Part shown: positions 1-7,097 of the stretch, in pieces | How positions within the stretch are numbered: the stretch's first letter is position 1 | How the letters are laid out: the number at the start of each line of letters is the position of its first letter | Assembly (NCBI GenBank): GCA_900772685.1 | Contig: CAAGRP010000276.1 | Span: forward strand, 1-28,011 | Source of the DNA: Lachnospiraceae bacterium | GTDB taxonomy: Bacteria; Bacillota; Clostridia; Lachnospirales; Lachnospiraceae | Length of the DNA stretch: 28,011 bases | Direction of reading: 5' to 3' | Position numbers and translations under genes: made by a program | Notes under the pieces: model-generated | The model's database searches: none | What the model saw: only the letters and a program-made list of their open reading frames with translations | What the model was told of the DNA's origin: nothing

Positions 1-552
1 AAGCTTCAGACTTTCTTTAAGCGCACTGCCTGCCGTAAGTGATCTGTTATCAAACAGAAGATATATCGAGAATTCAAGTCTTAAGGTTATCAGGAACGAT
101 ATAAATGCCGTAAGCAGACTTCCTCCTGCGACAATGACATAATAAAGCAGATCAGATAATCCGGACGTATCGATGAACTGCGGAAGCAGAAGGACAGGTA
201 TATCCAGCACTGCATTTATGGCGGCAAAGAGCATCCTTATTTTCAGGAACTGGTCGCTCTGGTTCTTAAATGCATAAAATATATCATAAAAGCTGTGGCT
301 TTCGTTTCGGCAGATGCGAAGAGATATCCTTGAAAGCCCTACGGAAAACATATCTGATAATACCTCGAGCATGTAAGATAACAGCAGCGCCGAGATAAAC
401 AGCATAGGGGTTGATATATTTGAAAACACGAGTGAAGGTAAAAAAGCCGCTATGAACCTGATGAACAGATAAAAGAGAACATCAAGTCCGAAGCGCGAAT
501 GTTCGCCCATGAGGAGCATGCGTGCATTTGTTTTTATTTCAGAAATCTTCAT
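1..552 (-). CDS. DUF975-like integral membrane protein, C-terminus beyond window
   Basis: The frame is open from an ATG at 552 to the window edge at 1, giving 184 residues with no stop; the C-terminus is missing. The protein starts MKISEIKTNARMLLMG and has several hydrophobic segments (roughly residues 22-40, 53-72, 120-136, 148-172). The segment LLFDNRSLTAGSALKESLKL at the window edge resembles the internal DNxxLsxxxAlkeS motif of DUF975 multi-pass membrane proteins. Molecular function is unknown. A strong site (GAGGAGG) inside the end of the preceding gene, one base between that gene's stop and this ATG, and shared strand indicate a two-gene operon with the gene at 554-916. The family call rests on motif resemblance only; membrane localisation is firmer. 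Confidence 0.6.
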   Translation of the reverse strand, partial: MKISEIKTNARMLLMGEHSRFGLDVLFYLFIRFIAAFLPSLVFSNISTPMLFISALLLSYMLEVLSDMFSVGLSRISLRICRNESHSFYDIFYAFKNQSDQFLKIRMLFAAINAVLDIPVLLLPQFIDTSGLSDLLYYVIVAGGSLLTAFISFLITLRLEFSIYLLFDNRSLTAGSALKESLKL

Positions 553-553
553 G

Positions 554-916
554 TCAGTTTGCCTCCTCTATTGATCCGGATGAGTATCCCAGCTTGTCAA
601 GCCATTCCTGAAGCTCGTCGCTGTATGAAGGATCATCGGTATATTCACTTTCAAATTCCTTAAGGAGCCTGTCGTACTCGCCTGAATAGACAAGATAAAA
701 CGAAGAGGCTGTAATGATGATACCGAATATAAGACCTATGATCGAAAGAATAAGTCCTGTCAAAGCATGTCCCTCAAAGCCCCTGTTTTCACGGGACATG
801 AGTGCAAATATAAGACCCATGGCTGCGGCAGGAAGAGCAAAGCCTACTATCAGTAAGACTAAAGAAAGTATGCCGAATATCATTGAGGCTGTTTGTAATC
901 TTTTTCTGGAATCCAT
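554..916 (-). CDS. Small two-helix membrane protein, DUF4190-like
   Basis: This 120-residue protein has two hydrophobic helices (about residues 11-36 and 50-77) joined by a short polar loop, then an acidic tail of about 40 residues (YTDDPSYSDELQEWLDKLG). The pattern of a Gly/Ile/Leu-rich helix, a charged residue pair and a second A-x-x-G-L-I-L-S-I-I-G helix is typical of DUF4190 proteins, whose function is unknown. The ATG at 916 is preceded by AAAGGAAAA at suitable spacing. It lies directly upstream of, and probably in one transcript with, the DUF975-like gene. It is transcribed divergently from the folate gene at 1111. I infer a membrane-associated accessory protein and no more. Confidence 0.72.
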   Translation of the reverse strand: MDSRKRLQTASMIFGILSLVLLIVGFALPAAAMGLIFALMSRENRGFEGHALTGLILSIIGLIFGIIITASSFYLVYSGEYDRLLKEFESEYTDDPSYSDELQEWLDKLGYSSGSIEEAN

Positions 917-944
917 ATATTTTCCTTTTCAAAATTTTTTATAT

Positions 945-978
945 GGCAAAAGGTTTAAAAACTTTTTAATCTTTTGCC
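945..978. promoter_or_regulatory. 34-bp near-perfect dyad upstream of the DUF4190-like gene
   Basis: GGCAAAAG at 945-952 is complementary to CTTTTGCC at 971-978. The AT-rich middle continues the pairing with one wobble, one mismatch and an unpaired centre, so almost the whole 34 nt folds on itself. No T-run follows on either strand, so it does not look like an intrinsic terminator. It sits 29 bp upstream of the minus-strand start codon. It could be an operator for a dimeric regulator or a 5'-UTR hairpin. Confidence 0.45.
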
Positions 979-982
979 GACG

Positions 983-1060
983 GTATCGCGAATTCATCTC
1001 AGCCGAAAAGACTCACGCTATAAGTTGTGAGTTACTTTTAAACTTAATTGACCGCGATAC
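983..1060. repeat. Nested inverted repeats in the divergent spacer
   Basis: GTATCGCG at 983-990 pairs perfectly with CGCGATAC at 1053-1060. Inside lies a second perfect pair, ACTCAC at 1011-1016 with GTGAGT at 1027-1032. The right outer arm overlaps the -35/spacer region of the promoter read at 1048-1076. This could be a cruciform, a two-hairpin RNA made from the minus strand, or an operator region. Confidence 0.4.
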
Positions 1061-1076
1061 TTATTTATTATAAAAT
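1048..1076 (+). promoter_or_regulatory. Sigma-A-type promoter for the folate cyclo-ligase gene
   Basis: TTGACC at 1048-1053, a 17-nt spacer and TAAAAT at 1071-1076 make a good housekeeping promoter, with transcription expected near 1083. Because the -35 box overlaps a possible upstream TTG start at 1048, it argues that translation begins at the later ATG at 1111. Confidence 0.65.
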
Positions 1077-1110
1077 CAGAAAGAAAAATGTCAAATACAG
1101 GCGGAAAGAT

Positions 1111-1701
1111 ATGGTTTCAGCGGATAAGATCGATTTAAAGCAGAAGAAAGCACAGATAAGGGGAAGGATGAAGGAATTAAGGAAGTCGGCCCCTGACGAG
1201 CTTGTAAAGAACAGATCACATATGATATGTGAAAGGCTGATTGATTCTTCATTTTATAAGACTGCTGAAATTATCCTCATATACAATGCCGTAAATAAAG
1301 AAGTTGAGCTTAATGAATTAATAGCGGCAGCGGTATCGGACGGGAAGCTCATTGCTTATCCCGTATGTACCGATAAGATCCATATGGAGGCATATGCGCC
1401 GAACAGCGACAGCTCTTTTATAAAGGGATCCTATGGCATATCAGAGCCGGACACACAGGATTCTGTAATAATAGAGCCGGGGAAGATAGGCCTTGTTATT
1501 GCACCCTGCACGGCATTTGATGAAGAGCTTAGAAGACTCGGCATGGGAGCGGGCTATTATGACAGATATCTGAAAAGATGCATAAATGCGAAAATAGTGG
1601 CTGCTGCATTTGAATTCCAAAAGGTCGAAGAGGTGCCGAGCGGAGAATTTGACATTAAGATGGACGCCGTGGTTACGGAGTCGGATGTTTATATGAAGTA
1701 A
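1111..1701 (+). CDS. 5-formyltetrahydrofolate cyclo-ligase (MTHFS family)
   Basis: This family catalyses ATP-dependent conversion of 5-formyl-tetrahydrofolate to 5,10-methenyl-tetrahydrofolate in the cytoplasm, recovering the inactive formyl form for one-carbon metabolism. The 196-residue product has the N-terminal basic helix (KAQIRGRMKELRKS), the central FDEELRRLGMGAGYYDRYL block that carries the family's GxGxGYYDR(Y/F)L motif, and a normal family length. I chose ATG 1111 because GGCGGAAAGAT precedes it and a good promoter lies at 1048-1076; the frame is open further upstream to 1048, but that would place the start in the -35 box. It is followed by proA on the same strand after 146 nt, in which no clear terminator or strong promoter is visible. 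Confidence 0.9.
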   Translation: MVSADKIDLKQKKAQIRGRMKELRKSAPDELVKNRSHMICERLIDSSFYKTAEIILIYNAVNKEVELNELIAAAVSDGKLIAYPVCTDKIHMEAYAPNSDSSFIKGSYGISEPDTQDSVIIEPGKIGLVIAPCTAFDEELRRLGMGAGYYDRYLKRCINAKIVAAAFEFQKVEEVPSGEFDIKMDAVVTESDVYMK

Positions 1702-1847
1702 TATATAAAGCTCTGTTATCTAAGCCGGGAGACTTTTGGTGCGTCATATTTGAAATGTAATTAGATTAGTTGATATGATTCAGCAAAACTCGGACTTAGG
1801 CTGAGGCGAATACGGATCGGATGATCCTGATTATAAGGAGAAAGATA

Positions 1848-3113
1848 GTGGGCATAAGAGAAGAAGTTATAAAAATGAAGAAGGCGGCTCCGGTGCTTGC
1901 GGCTTCTTCGATCGAAAGCAGGAATGCGGCACTTTTAAAGATCAAAGAAGCACTTATAGAGGAAAAAGAAAGTATTTTTGAGGCTAACAGGAAGGATATC
2001 GCTTTTGCAAAAGAAAATGCGGTTTCGGAAGCGATCCTTAAGAGACTCAAATTTGATGAGGGAAAGCTAAAGGACGTGACGGCAGGTATAGACCAGCTTG
2101 TGAGCCTTGCTGACCCGCTCGGAAGGATATCCTTAAAGAGACAGCTCGATGAGGGGTTAAATCTTTACAGGGTAAGCTGTCCTATAGGGGTGATAGGCGT
2201 AATATTTGAAGCGCGTCCCGATGCATTGGTACAGATATCGACGCTTTGCATAAAAAGCGGAAACTGTGCGGTATTAAAGGGCGGAAAGGAGACCGCAAAC
2301 ACCAATAAGAGACTGTTTGAGATCATATACAAGAGTGCTCTTGACGGCGGACTTCCTGAGAATTCACTGCTCCTTGCGCAGCAGCACAGCGAGATAGACG
2401 AGCTTCTGCTCTGCGATGATTGCGTGGATCTTCTTATACCGAGAGGTTCGAATGCATTTGTACGCTACATCATGGACAATACCAAGATACCTGTTATGGG
2501 ACATGCGGATGGAATATGCCACATATATGTAGACAAGGATGCGGATGTTAAAAAGGCACTGGATATCATAGCCGATGCAAAAACACAGTATACAGCGGCA
2601 TGTAATGCTGTTGAGACTCTGCTCATAGACAGGTGCATAGCGGGAAGCTTTCTTCCTCTGCTTGCAAAAAGGCTTAAAGAGGAAAATGTAAGGATACTCG
2701 GAACATCGGAGGTATCGGCTCTTATAGAAGCGGAAACGATAACTGAGGATGAGTTTAAGGAGTATCTTGAGCTTGCGGTATCGGTAAAGCTTGTTGACGG
2801 TGTGGATGAAGCAATCGGGCATATAAATAAATACGGATCGCATCATACCGATTCGATAATAACCTCAAACAGTGAAACAGCAGAGCGCTTCATGCAGATG
2901 GTAGATTCTGCAGGGGTATATCAGAACTGTTCTACAAGATTTGCAGACGGATTCAGATACGGATTCGGGGCTGAGGTAGGAATAAGCACAGGAAAGATCC
3001 ATGCAAGGGGACCTGTCGGGCTTGAGGGCCTTGTTACGTATAAATATAAATTGTATGGTGACGGACACATAGTAGGAGACTATGCATCCGGGAAAAAGAG
3101 CTTTAAAGAATAA
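1848..3113 (+). CDS. proA: Gamma-glutamyl phosphate reductase (glutamate-5-semialdehyde dehydrogenase)
   Basis: ProA performs the second step of proline synthesis, NADPH-dependent reduction of gamma-glutamyl phosphate to glutamate-5-semialdehyde. The 421-residue length is normal. Visible motifs are CPIGVIGVIFEARPDA (residues 111-126), LKGGKE, GHADGICHIYVD, and QYTAACNAVETLL with the predicted catalytic Cys252. The GTG at 1848 is chosen over an upstream in-frame ATG at 1821 because AAGGAG lies 7 nt before it and the resulting N-terminus (MGIREEVIKMKKAAPVLA) matches the family. proB, the partner kinase, is not in the window. A strong terminator follows at 3125-3170. Confidence 0.95.
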   Translation: MGIREEVIKMKKAAPVLAASSIESRNAALLKIKEALIEEKESIFEANRKDIAFAKENAVSEAILKRLKFDEGKLKDVTAGIDQLVSLADPLGRISLKRQLDEGLNLYRVSCPIGVIGVIFEARPDALVQISTLCIKSGNCAVLKGGKETANTNKRLFEIIYKSALDGGLPENSLLLAQQHSEIDELLLCDDCVDLLIPRGSNAFVRYIMDNTKIPVMGHADGICHIYVDKDADVKKALDIIADAKTQYTAACNAVETLLIDRCIAGSFLPLLAKRLKEENVRILGTSEVSALIEAETITEDEFKEYLELAVSVKLVDGVDEAIGHINKYGSHHTDSIITSNSETAERFMQMVDSAGVYQNCSTRFADGFRYGFGAEVGISTGKIHARGPVGLEGLVTYKYKLYGDGHIVGDYASGKKSFKE

Positions 3114-3124
3114 TTTTTAAATAT

Positions 3125-3170
3125 AAGAAGCATGATTTCGGTAACTGATCCGGGATCATGCTTCTTTTTT
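3125..3170 (+). terminator. Strong intrinsic terminator after proA
   Basis: AAGAAGCATGAT at 3125-3136 pairs perfectly with ATCATGCTTCTT at 3155-3166, and five more pairs (two G-U) extend it inward around an 8-nt loop. It runs directly into a T-tract ending at 3170. It separates proA from the fatty-acid operon. Confidence 0.93.
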
Positions 3171-3191
3171 ATGCCATAAATTATTTTTTTC

Positions 3192-3220
3192 TTGACACAG
3201 GCGGTCTTATAGAATAAAAT
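3192..3220 (+). promoter_or_regulatory. Sigma-A promoter of the fatty-acid synthesis operon
   Basis: TTGACA at 3192-3197, a 17-nt spacer and TAAAAT at 3215-3220 form a near-consensus promoter. Transcription should begin near 3227, leaving a leader of about 70 nt before acpP. It is the only clear promoter seen for the 14-gene run to 14109. Confidence 0.85.
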
Positions 3221-3221
3221 C

Positions 3222-3278
3222 GTTAAAAAATAATAGCTAAAAACTTTTAACTAAATTATTTTTATTAAAAAATTTTAA
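3222..3278. promoter_or_regulatory. Candidate operator in the acpP leader
   Basis: The AT-rich stretch just downstream of the -10 box holds GTTAAAA (3222-3228) facing TTTTAAC (3245-3251), and a second pair TTAAAA-AA-TTTTAA (3265-3278). MarR-family lipid regulators bind AT-rich palindromes at this kind of position, and a MarR gene is encoded at 12297. Low sequence complexity makes chance dyads likely, so this is a candidate only. The known FabT palindrome TTTGAT-ATCAAA is not present. Confidence 0.3.
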
Positions 3279-3297
3279 GAAAACAGGAGAACGAAAA

Positions 3298-3516
3298 ATG
3301 ACATTAGAGGATTTAAAGATAATTATTTGTGAAAACTTTGGAGTAAGTGCAGACGAGATAACAGAGGAGTCGGATCTTCAGAAGGATTTAGGGCTTGATT
3401 CCCTTGATGCGGTAGAGCTTTCGATCATCCTTGAGGAAAAACACGGAATCACTATCCCGGAAGAGGAGTTTGCAAACTGCAAGGTTGTCGGTGACATTTT
3501 AAAGCAGGCTAATTAA
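3298..3516 (+). CDS. acpP: Acyl carrier protein
   Basis: ACP carries the growing acyl chain on a 4'-phosphopantetheine arm. The 72-residue acidic protein contains the modification motif DLGLDSLDAVELSI with Ser35 as the attachment site. Length and helix pattern are typical. AGGAGA at 3285-3290 sets the start at ATG 3298. It is the first gene of the operon, directly behind the promoter, an arrangement that would give it the highest expression; accB follows after 12 nt. It supplies the carrier for FabD, FabH, FabF, FabG, FabZ and FabK encoded downstream. Confidence 0.96.
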   Translation: MTLEDLKIIICENFGVSADEITEESDLQKDLGLDSLDAVELSIILEEKHGITIPEEEFANCKVVGDILKQAN

Positions 3517-3528
3517 CGGACGAATGCC

Positions 3529-4065
3529 ATGGAAAAATATCTGGAATTAACAAAAAGTCTTATCTCTGAATTTGACAAGAGCTCAAGCAATTTTTTCGAG
3601 ATACATATTTCGGACTATTCGCTGACATTGGAAAAGGGAACGGTCGGACTTGGTGCGGCTGCAGCAAACCAGTCTTCTGAATCATTTGCGGGACAGAGCG
3701 GAATTTCATCCTATGAGCAGACGCAGAGGAGCGAGGCACCAGTAAACAGTACTGCGGGAGCTTCTGCCGATATTACAGCCGGCTCTGCTGAAAATAAATC
3801 TGAGGGCAATGCATCGGCAAGCGAGCTTCAGGAAATAAAATCCCCGATAGTAGGCGTTTTCTATGAATCAAAGGATCCCGAATCTGCTCCGTTTGTCAAA
3901 GAGGGTCAGCAGATCAAAAAAGGAGATGTTCTCTGCATTCTCGAATCCATGAAGATGATGAACGAGATCAGATCGGATTACGATGGTGTCGTTAAGGAGA
4001 TAAAGTGCAAAAACGAAGAACTTGTAGAGTTTGGTCAGGTGCTTTTTGTTTTGGAGAAAAACTAA
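3529..4065 (+). CDS. accB: Biotin carboxyl carrier protein of acetyl-CoA carboxylase
   Basis: AccB carries carboxybiotin between the biotin carboxylase (AccC) and the carboxyltransferase (AccDA). The C-terminal biotinyl domain (about residues 103-178) contains ILESMKMMNEI with biotinyl Lys142. An N-terminal segment (1-40) resembles the BCCP dimer/complex region. Between them lies a linker of about 60 residues (43-101) rich in Ser, Ala, Glu and Gly but poor in Pro, unlike the Pro/Ala-rich linkers often seen in BCCPs. The ribosome site is weak (AACGGA), so coupling to acpP may help translation. The accB stop abuts the accC start with no spacer. BirA, encoded at 12759, should biotinylate this protein. 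Confidence 0.94.
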   Translation: MEKYLELTKSLISEFDKSSSNFFEIHISDYSLTLEKGTVGLGAAAANQSSESFAGQSGISSYEQTQRSEAPVNSTAGASADITAGSAENKSEGNASASELQEIKSPIVGVFYESKDPESAPFVKEGQQIKKGDVLCILESMKMMNEIRSDYDGVVKEIKCKNEELVEFGQVLFVLEKN

Positions 4066-5442
4066 ATGTTGAGAAAAGTTTTAATTGCTAACAGAGGCGA
4101 GATTGCTCTTAGCATCTTCAGAAACTGCAAGGAGCTCGGAGTAGAAACGGTTGCGATCTATTCGGATGTCGACAGGGATCAGCCTGTTGTATATCTTGCG
4201 GACAGCGCGATATGCGTGGGACCGGGTAAAAGCTCGGATTCGTATCTCAATGTTTCGAACATCCTGACGGCAGCTTTAGAGACAGGCTGCGATGCGATCC
4301 ATCCGGGCTACGGATTTCTTTCGGAGAACGGGGATTTTGCCGAAAAGGTGGAATCTTGCGGCCTTAAGCTTATCGGGCCGTCATCAAGGGTCATAAAGCT
4401 GATGGGTGACAAGCTTTCCGCAAGAACACTCATGGAAGAGAACAAGGTTCCGGTCGTACCCGGCTGCAATGAGGCGATAGTTTCTAAGGAACAGCTCTAT
4501 GAGACAGCAGACAGGATAGGCTTCCCGGTGCTTTTAAAGGCTTCGGCGGGCGGCGGCGGAAAAGGAATGAGAAAGGTCTACAAAAAAGAGGACCTGCTGC
4601 CGCTCTGGGAGATCACCAAAAAGGAAGCACTGGTCTCATTTGCAAATGATGAGATATATATGGAAAAGCTTATCGAAAATCCGCGTCATATAGAGGTTCA
4701 GATACTGGCGGATAAATTCGGAAACGTTGTCTATCTTCCGGAAAGAGACTGCAGCATACAGAGAAATAACCAGAAGATGATAGAGGAGTCTCCGAGCAGG
4801 GCAGATAAAGAGCTTCTTAAGAAAATGTATGCTTCGGCCGTGCAGTGCGCAAAGGCTTCGGGCTATGAAGGAACAGGAACGGTCGAGTTTATCGTTGATA
4901 AAAACGATAACTATTACTTCATGGAAATGAATACAAGGATACAGGTCGAATACCCCGTTACGGAAATGGTTACGGGAGTAAACCTTATAAAGGAGCAGAT
5001 ACGCATAGCCTCCGGACTTCCGCTTTCTGTAAAGCAGGAGGATATAAAGGCCGACGGACATGCGATAGAGATAAGGATAAATGCCCAGAACCCGTTTGAT
5101 AATTTCAGACCGGGATGCGGAGAGGTCACATTTTTCCTTGCTCCGGGAGGTCTTGATACGAGGTTTGAATCCTCTCTTTATCAGGGAGAAAAAATACTTC
5201 CGTTTTATGATTCCATGATCGGAAAGCTTATCGTAAAAGGCAGGACAAGAATGGATGCGATAAAGAAGATGAGGAGAGCCGTTGAGGAAACGATAATCGA
5301 CGGTGTCATGACTAATCTCGGCTTTCAATATGCCATCCTTTTTGATAAGGATTTTATCCATGGAAATATAGATACAAATTATATATCCGCTAAAGAAAAA
5401 GAATTGATCGACGGTATGAGCATCTTCGGAAAAGAGGAATAA
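4066..5442 (+). CDS. accC: Biotin carboxylase subunit of acetyl-CoA carboxylase
   Basis: AccC carboxylates the biotin of AccB with ATP and bicarbonate. The 458-residue ATP-grasp enzyme shows the N-terminal LIANRGEIALSI motif, Lys116 in GDKLSAR, the glycine loop LLKASAGGGGKGMR (Lys158), PRHIEVQ, QRNNQK (Lys237), and FMEMNTRIQVEYPVTEM with Glu287, Asn289, Arg291 and Glu295. The residue after Glu295 is Tyr296, where E. coli and B. subtilis have His (VEHPVTE). Asn235 replaces the His of E. coli RRHQK, a position that also varies in B. subtilis. All other catalytic residues I can align are present, so the enzyme is expected to be active. GGAGA precedes the ATG, which follows accB without a gap. 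Confidence 0.95.
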   Translation: MLRKVLIANRGEIALSIFRNCKELGVETVAIYSDVDRDQPVVYLADSAICVGPGKSSDSYLNVSNILTAALETGCDAIHPGYGFLSENGDFAEKVESCGLKLIGPSSRVIKLMGDKLSARTLMEENKVPVVPGCNEAIVSKEQLYETADRIGFPVLLKASAGGGGKGMRKVYKKEDLLPLWEITKKEALVSFANDEIYMEKLIENPRHIEVQILADKFGNVVYLPERDCSIQRNNQKMIEESPSRADKELLKKMYASAVQCAKASGYEGTGTVEFIVDKNDNYYFMEMNTRIQVEYPVTEMVTGVNLIKEQIRIASGLPLSVKQEDIKADGHAIEIRINAQNPFDNFRPGCGEVTFFLAPGGLDTRFESSLYQGEKILPFYDSMIGKLIVKGRTRMDAIKKMRRAVEETIIDGVMTNLGFQYAILFDKDFIHGNIDTNYISAKEKELIDGMSIFGKEE

Positions 5443-6333
5443 ATGAGCAGCTTAAACAAGCGTAAGGACCTTCTTAATGCATTAAGAAATATAAGATCCG
5501 GTCCTCATCAGAAAAGGGAAGTAAAGAGAAAAACAAGAAGCGAGCTTCCGGATCTGTTTTTGAGATGTGAGGCTTGCAAAAAGATAGTAGATTACAACGT
5601 ATTTTACAGGAATCTGAAAACCTGTCCTTACTGCGGATATAACAAGCGTATGTCAGGCAGGGAGAGGTTTGAATATCTTCTTGATGAAGGCTATGAGATA
5701 AAGACCTTTAACAGTGAGATAAAGGATCCGATATCTTTCCCTAAGTATGCCGAAAAGCGCAGGAAGGAAGAGGAAAAGTCCGGATTAAAGGAAGCGATAT
5801 CCATAGCACAGGGAAGCATCGAAGGAAATCCTGTTATAACGGCGGTCCTTGAAGGAAAATATCTGATGGGAAGCCTCGGAACCTATATGGGTGAGGAGCT
5901 TGCATCGATGTTTGAATATGCTGCGGAAAATAAGCTTCCTGCGATAGTATTTTCCGCTTCGGGCGGTGCAAGGATGCAGGAAGGCATATTTTCGCTTATG
6001 CAGATGGCAAAGACAAGTGCTGCGGTAGGAAGATTCTCCGAGGCGGGCCTTTTGTATATAAGTGTTCTTACCAATCCCACGATGGGAGGTGTTTCGGCAA
6101 GCTTTGCGGCACTAGGTGACATAATCATTGCAGAGCCGAATGCACTTATCGGATTTGCGGGACCGCGTGTTATCGAGCAGACAATAAAGAAAAAACTGCC
6201 GAAGGGCTTTCAGAGGGCAAAAAAACTTGAGGAATGCGGTTTTGTCGATATGATCTGTCAGAGAAAAGATCAAAGGAGTACGATCGCAGGGATACTCAGA
6301 CATCATATAAGGACCGGTGCTAAATATGAGTAA
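5443..6333 (+). CDS. accD: Acetyl-CoA carboxylase carboxyltransferase, beta subunit
   Basis: AccD and AccA form the carboxyltransferase that moves CO2 from biotin to acetyl-CoA, giving malonyl-CoA. The 296-residue protein carries the N-terminal four-cysteine zinc ribbon CEACKKIVDYNVFYR...CPYCG (Cys42, 45, 61, 64), and the crotonase-fold oxyanion region with SASGGARMQEGIFSLMQMAK and TNPTMGGVSASFA. The C-terminus includes FAGPRVIEQTI, a usual AccD motif. The ATG directly follows the accC stop and is preceded by AGAGGA. Its 3' end overlaps the start of accA by 8 nt, consistent with coupled synthesis of the two partners. Confidence 0.95.
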   Translation: MSSLNKRKDLLNALRNIRSGPHQKREVKRKTRSELPDLFLRCEACKKIVDYNVFYRNLKTCPYCGYNKRMSGRERFEYLLDEGYEIKTFNSEIKDPISFPKYAEKRRKEEEKSGLKEAISIAQGSIEGNPVITAVLEGKYLMGSLGTYMGEELASMFEYAAENKLPAIVFSASGGARMQEGIFSLMQMAKTSAAVGRFSEAGLLYISVLTNPTMGGVSASFAALGDIIIAEPNALIGFAGPRVIEQTIKKKLPKGFQRAKKLEECGFVDMICQRKDQRSTIAGILRHHIRTGAKYE

Positions 6334-7096
6334 TGCTTATGAAACAGTAAAAAAAGCCAGATCCGAAAATCGCTTAAGGGCAAAAGAGGTTATAGAGAGA
6401 CTGTTTGAAGATATCATCTATCTTAAGGGTGACAGATGCTTCGGTGATTCGGAAACGGTCATAGGCGGCCTTGCTTCGTTTAACGAGAAGCCGGTCACAT
6501 TTATAGGTATCCAGAAGGGAAGAGGCATAGAGGAAGGAGTAAAGACGAATTTCGGAATGCCGATGCCTGAAGGCTACAGGAAGGGCATGCGCCTTATGAG
6601 GCAGGCTGAAAAGTTCAGAAGACCCGTTATCACATTTATCGATACGCCGGGAGCCTATCCCGGAATAGAGGCAGAAGAGAGAGGGCAGTTTGAAGCAATA
6701 GCTTCAAGCCTTGAGCTTATGTCTTCGCTTACGGTGCCGGTAATAGCGGTAGTAATAGGAGAAGGAGGCTCGGGAGGAGCACTCGCACTTTCTGTCGCAA
6801 ATAAGATATTCATGTTCCAAAATGCGGTATATTCGATCCTTTCTCCTGAGGGCTTCGCATCCATACTCTGGAAGAATGCGGCACTTGCACCAAAGGCAGC
6901 TGAGATAATGAAGATCACGGCGGAGGATCTTTACGGCTTCGGGATAGTCGATGAGATAATCGAGGAAACAGAAGAAGGTGTCAATCTTAAGCAGCTCGAA
7001 AGGCTCATAGGAAGAGAGCTTGATGAGATGGCAGAATGCACCGGAGACGAATTAAAAGAAGAAAGATATAAAAAATTCAGAGAGATCAGAGGATAG
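6326..7096 (+). CDS. accA: Acetyl-CoA carboxylase carboxyltransferase, alpha subunit
   Basis: AccA is the partner of AccD. The 256-residue protein has GDRCFGDSETVIGGLASF, TFIDTPGAYPGIEAEERGQ, VIGEGGSGGALALSVANK and YSILSPEGFASILWKN, all standard for the alpha carboxyltransferase. It is shorter than E. coli AccA (319 residues), lacking part of the N-terminal extension, as in several Firmicutes. Start: ATG 6326 overlaps the end of accD; a GTG at 6317 in the same frame would add three residues. AAGGA at 6309-6313 is slightly too near the GTG and slightly too far from the ATG, so the choice is uncertain. fabH begins one base after the stop. Confidence 0.93.
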   Translation: MSNAYETVKKARSENRLRAKEVIERLFEDIIYLKGDRCFGDSETVIGGLASFNEKPVTFIGIQKGRGIEEGVKTNFGMPMPEGYRKGMRLMRQAEKFRRPVITFIDTPGAYPGIEAEERGQFEAIASSLELMSSLTVPVIAVVIGEGGSGGALALSVANKIFMFQNAVYSILSPEGFASILWKNAALAPKAAEIMKITAEDLYGFGIVDEIIEETEEGVNLKQLERLIGRELDEMAECTGDELKEERYKKFREIRG

Positions 7097-7097
7097 T

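Noticed and set aside
1048..1110. Upstream TTG start for the folate cyclo-ligase
   Set aside because: It overlaps the -35 box of the promoter at 1048-1076 and would add 21 residues not typical of the family; ATG 1111 has its own ribosome site.
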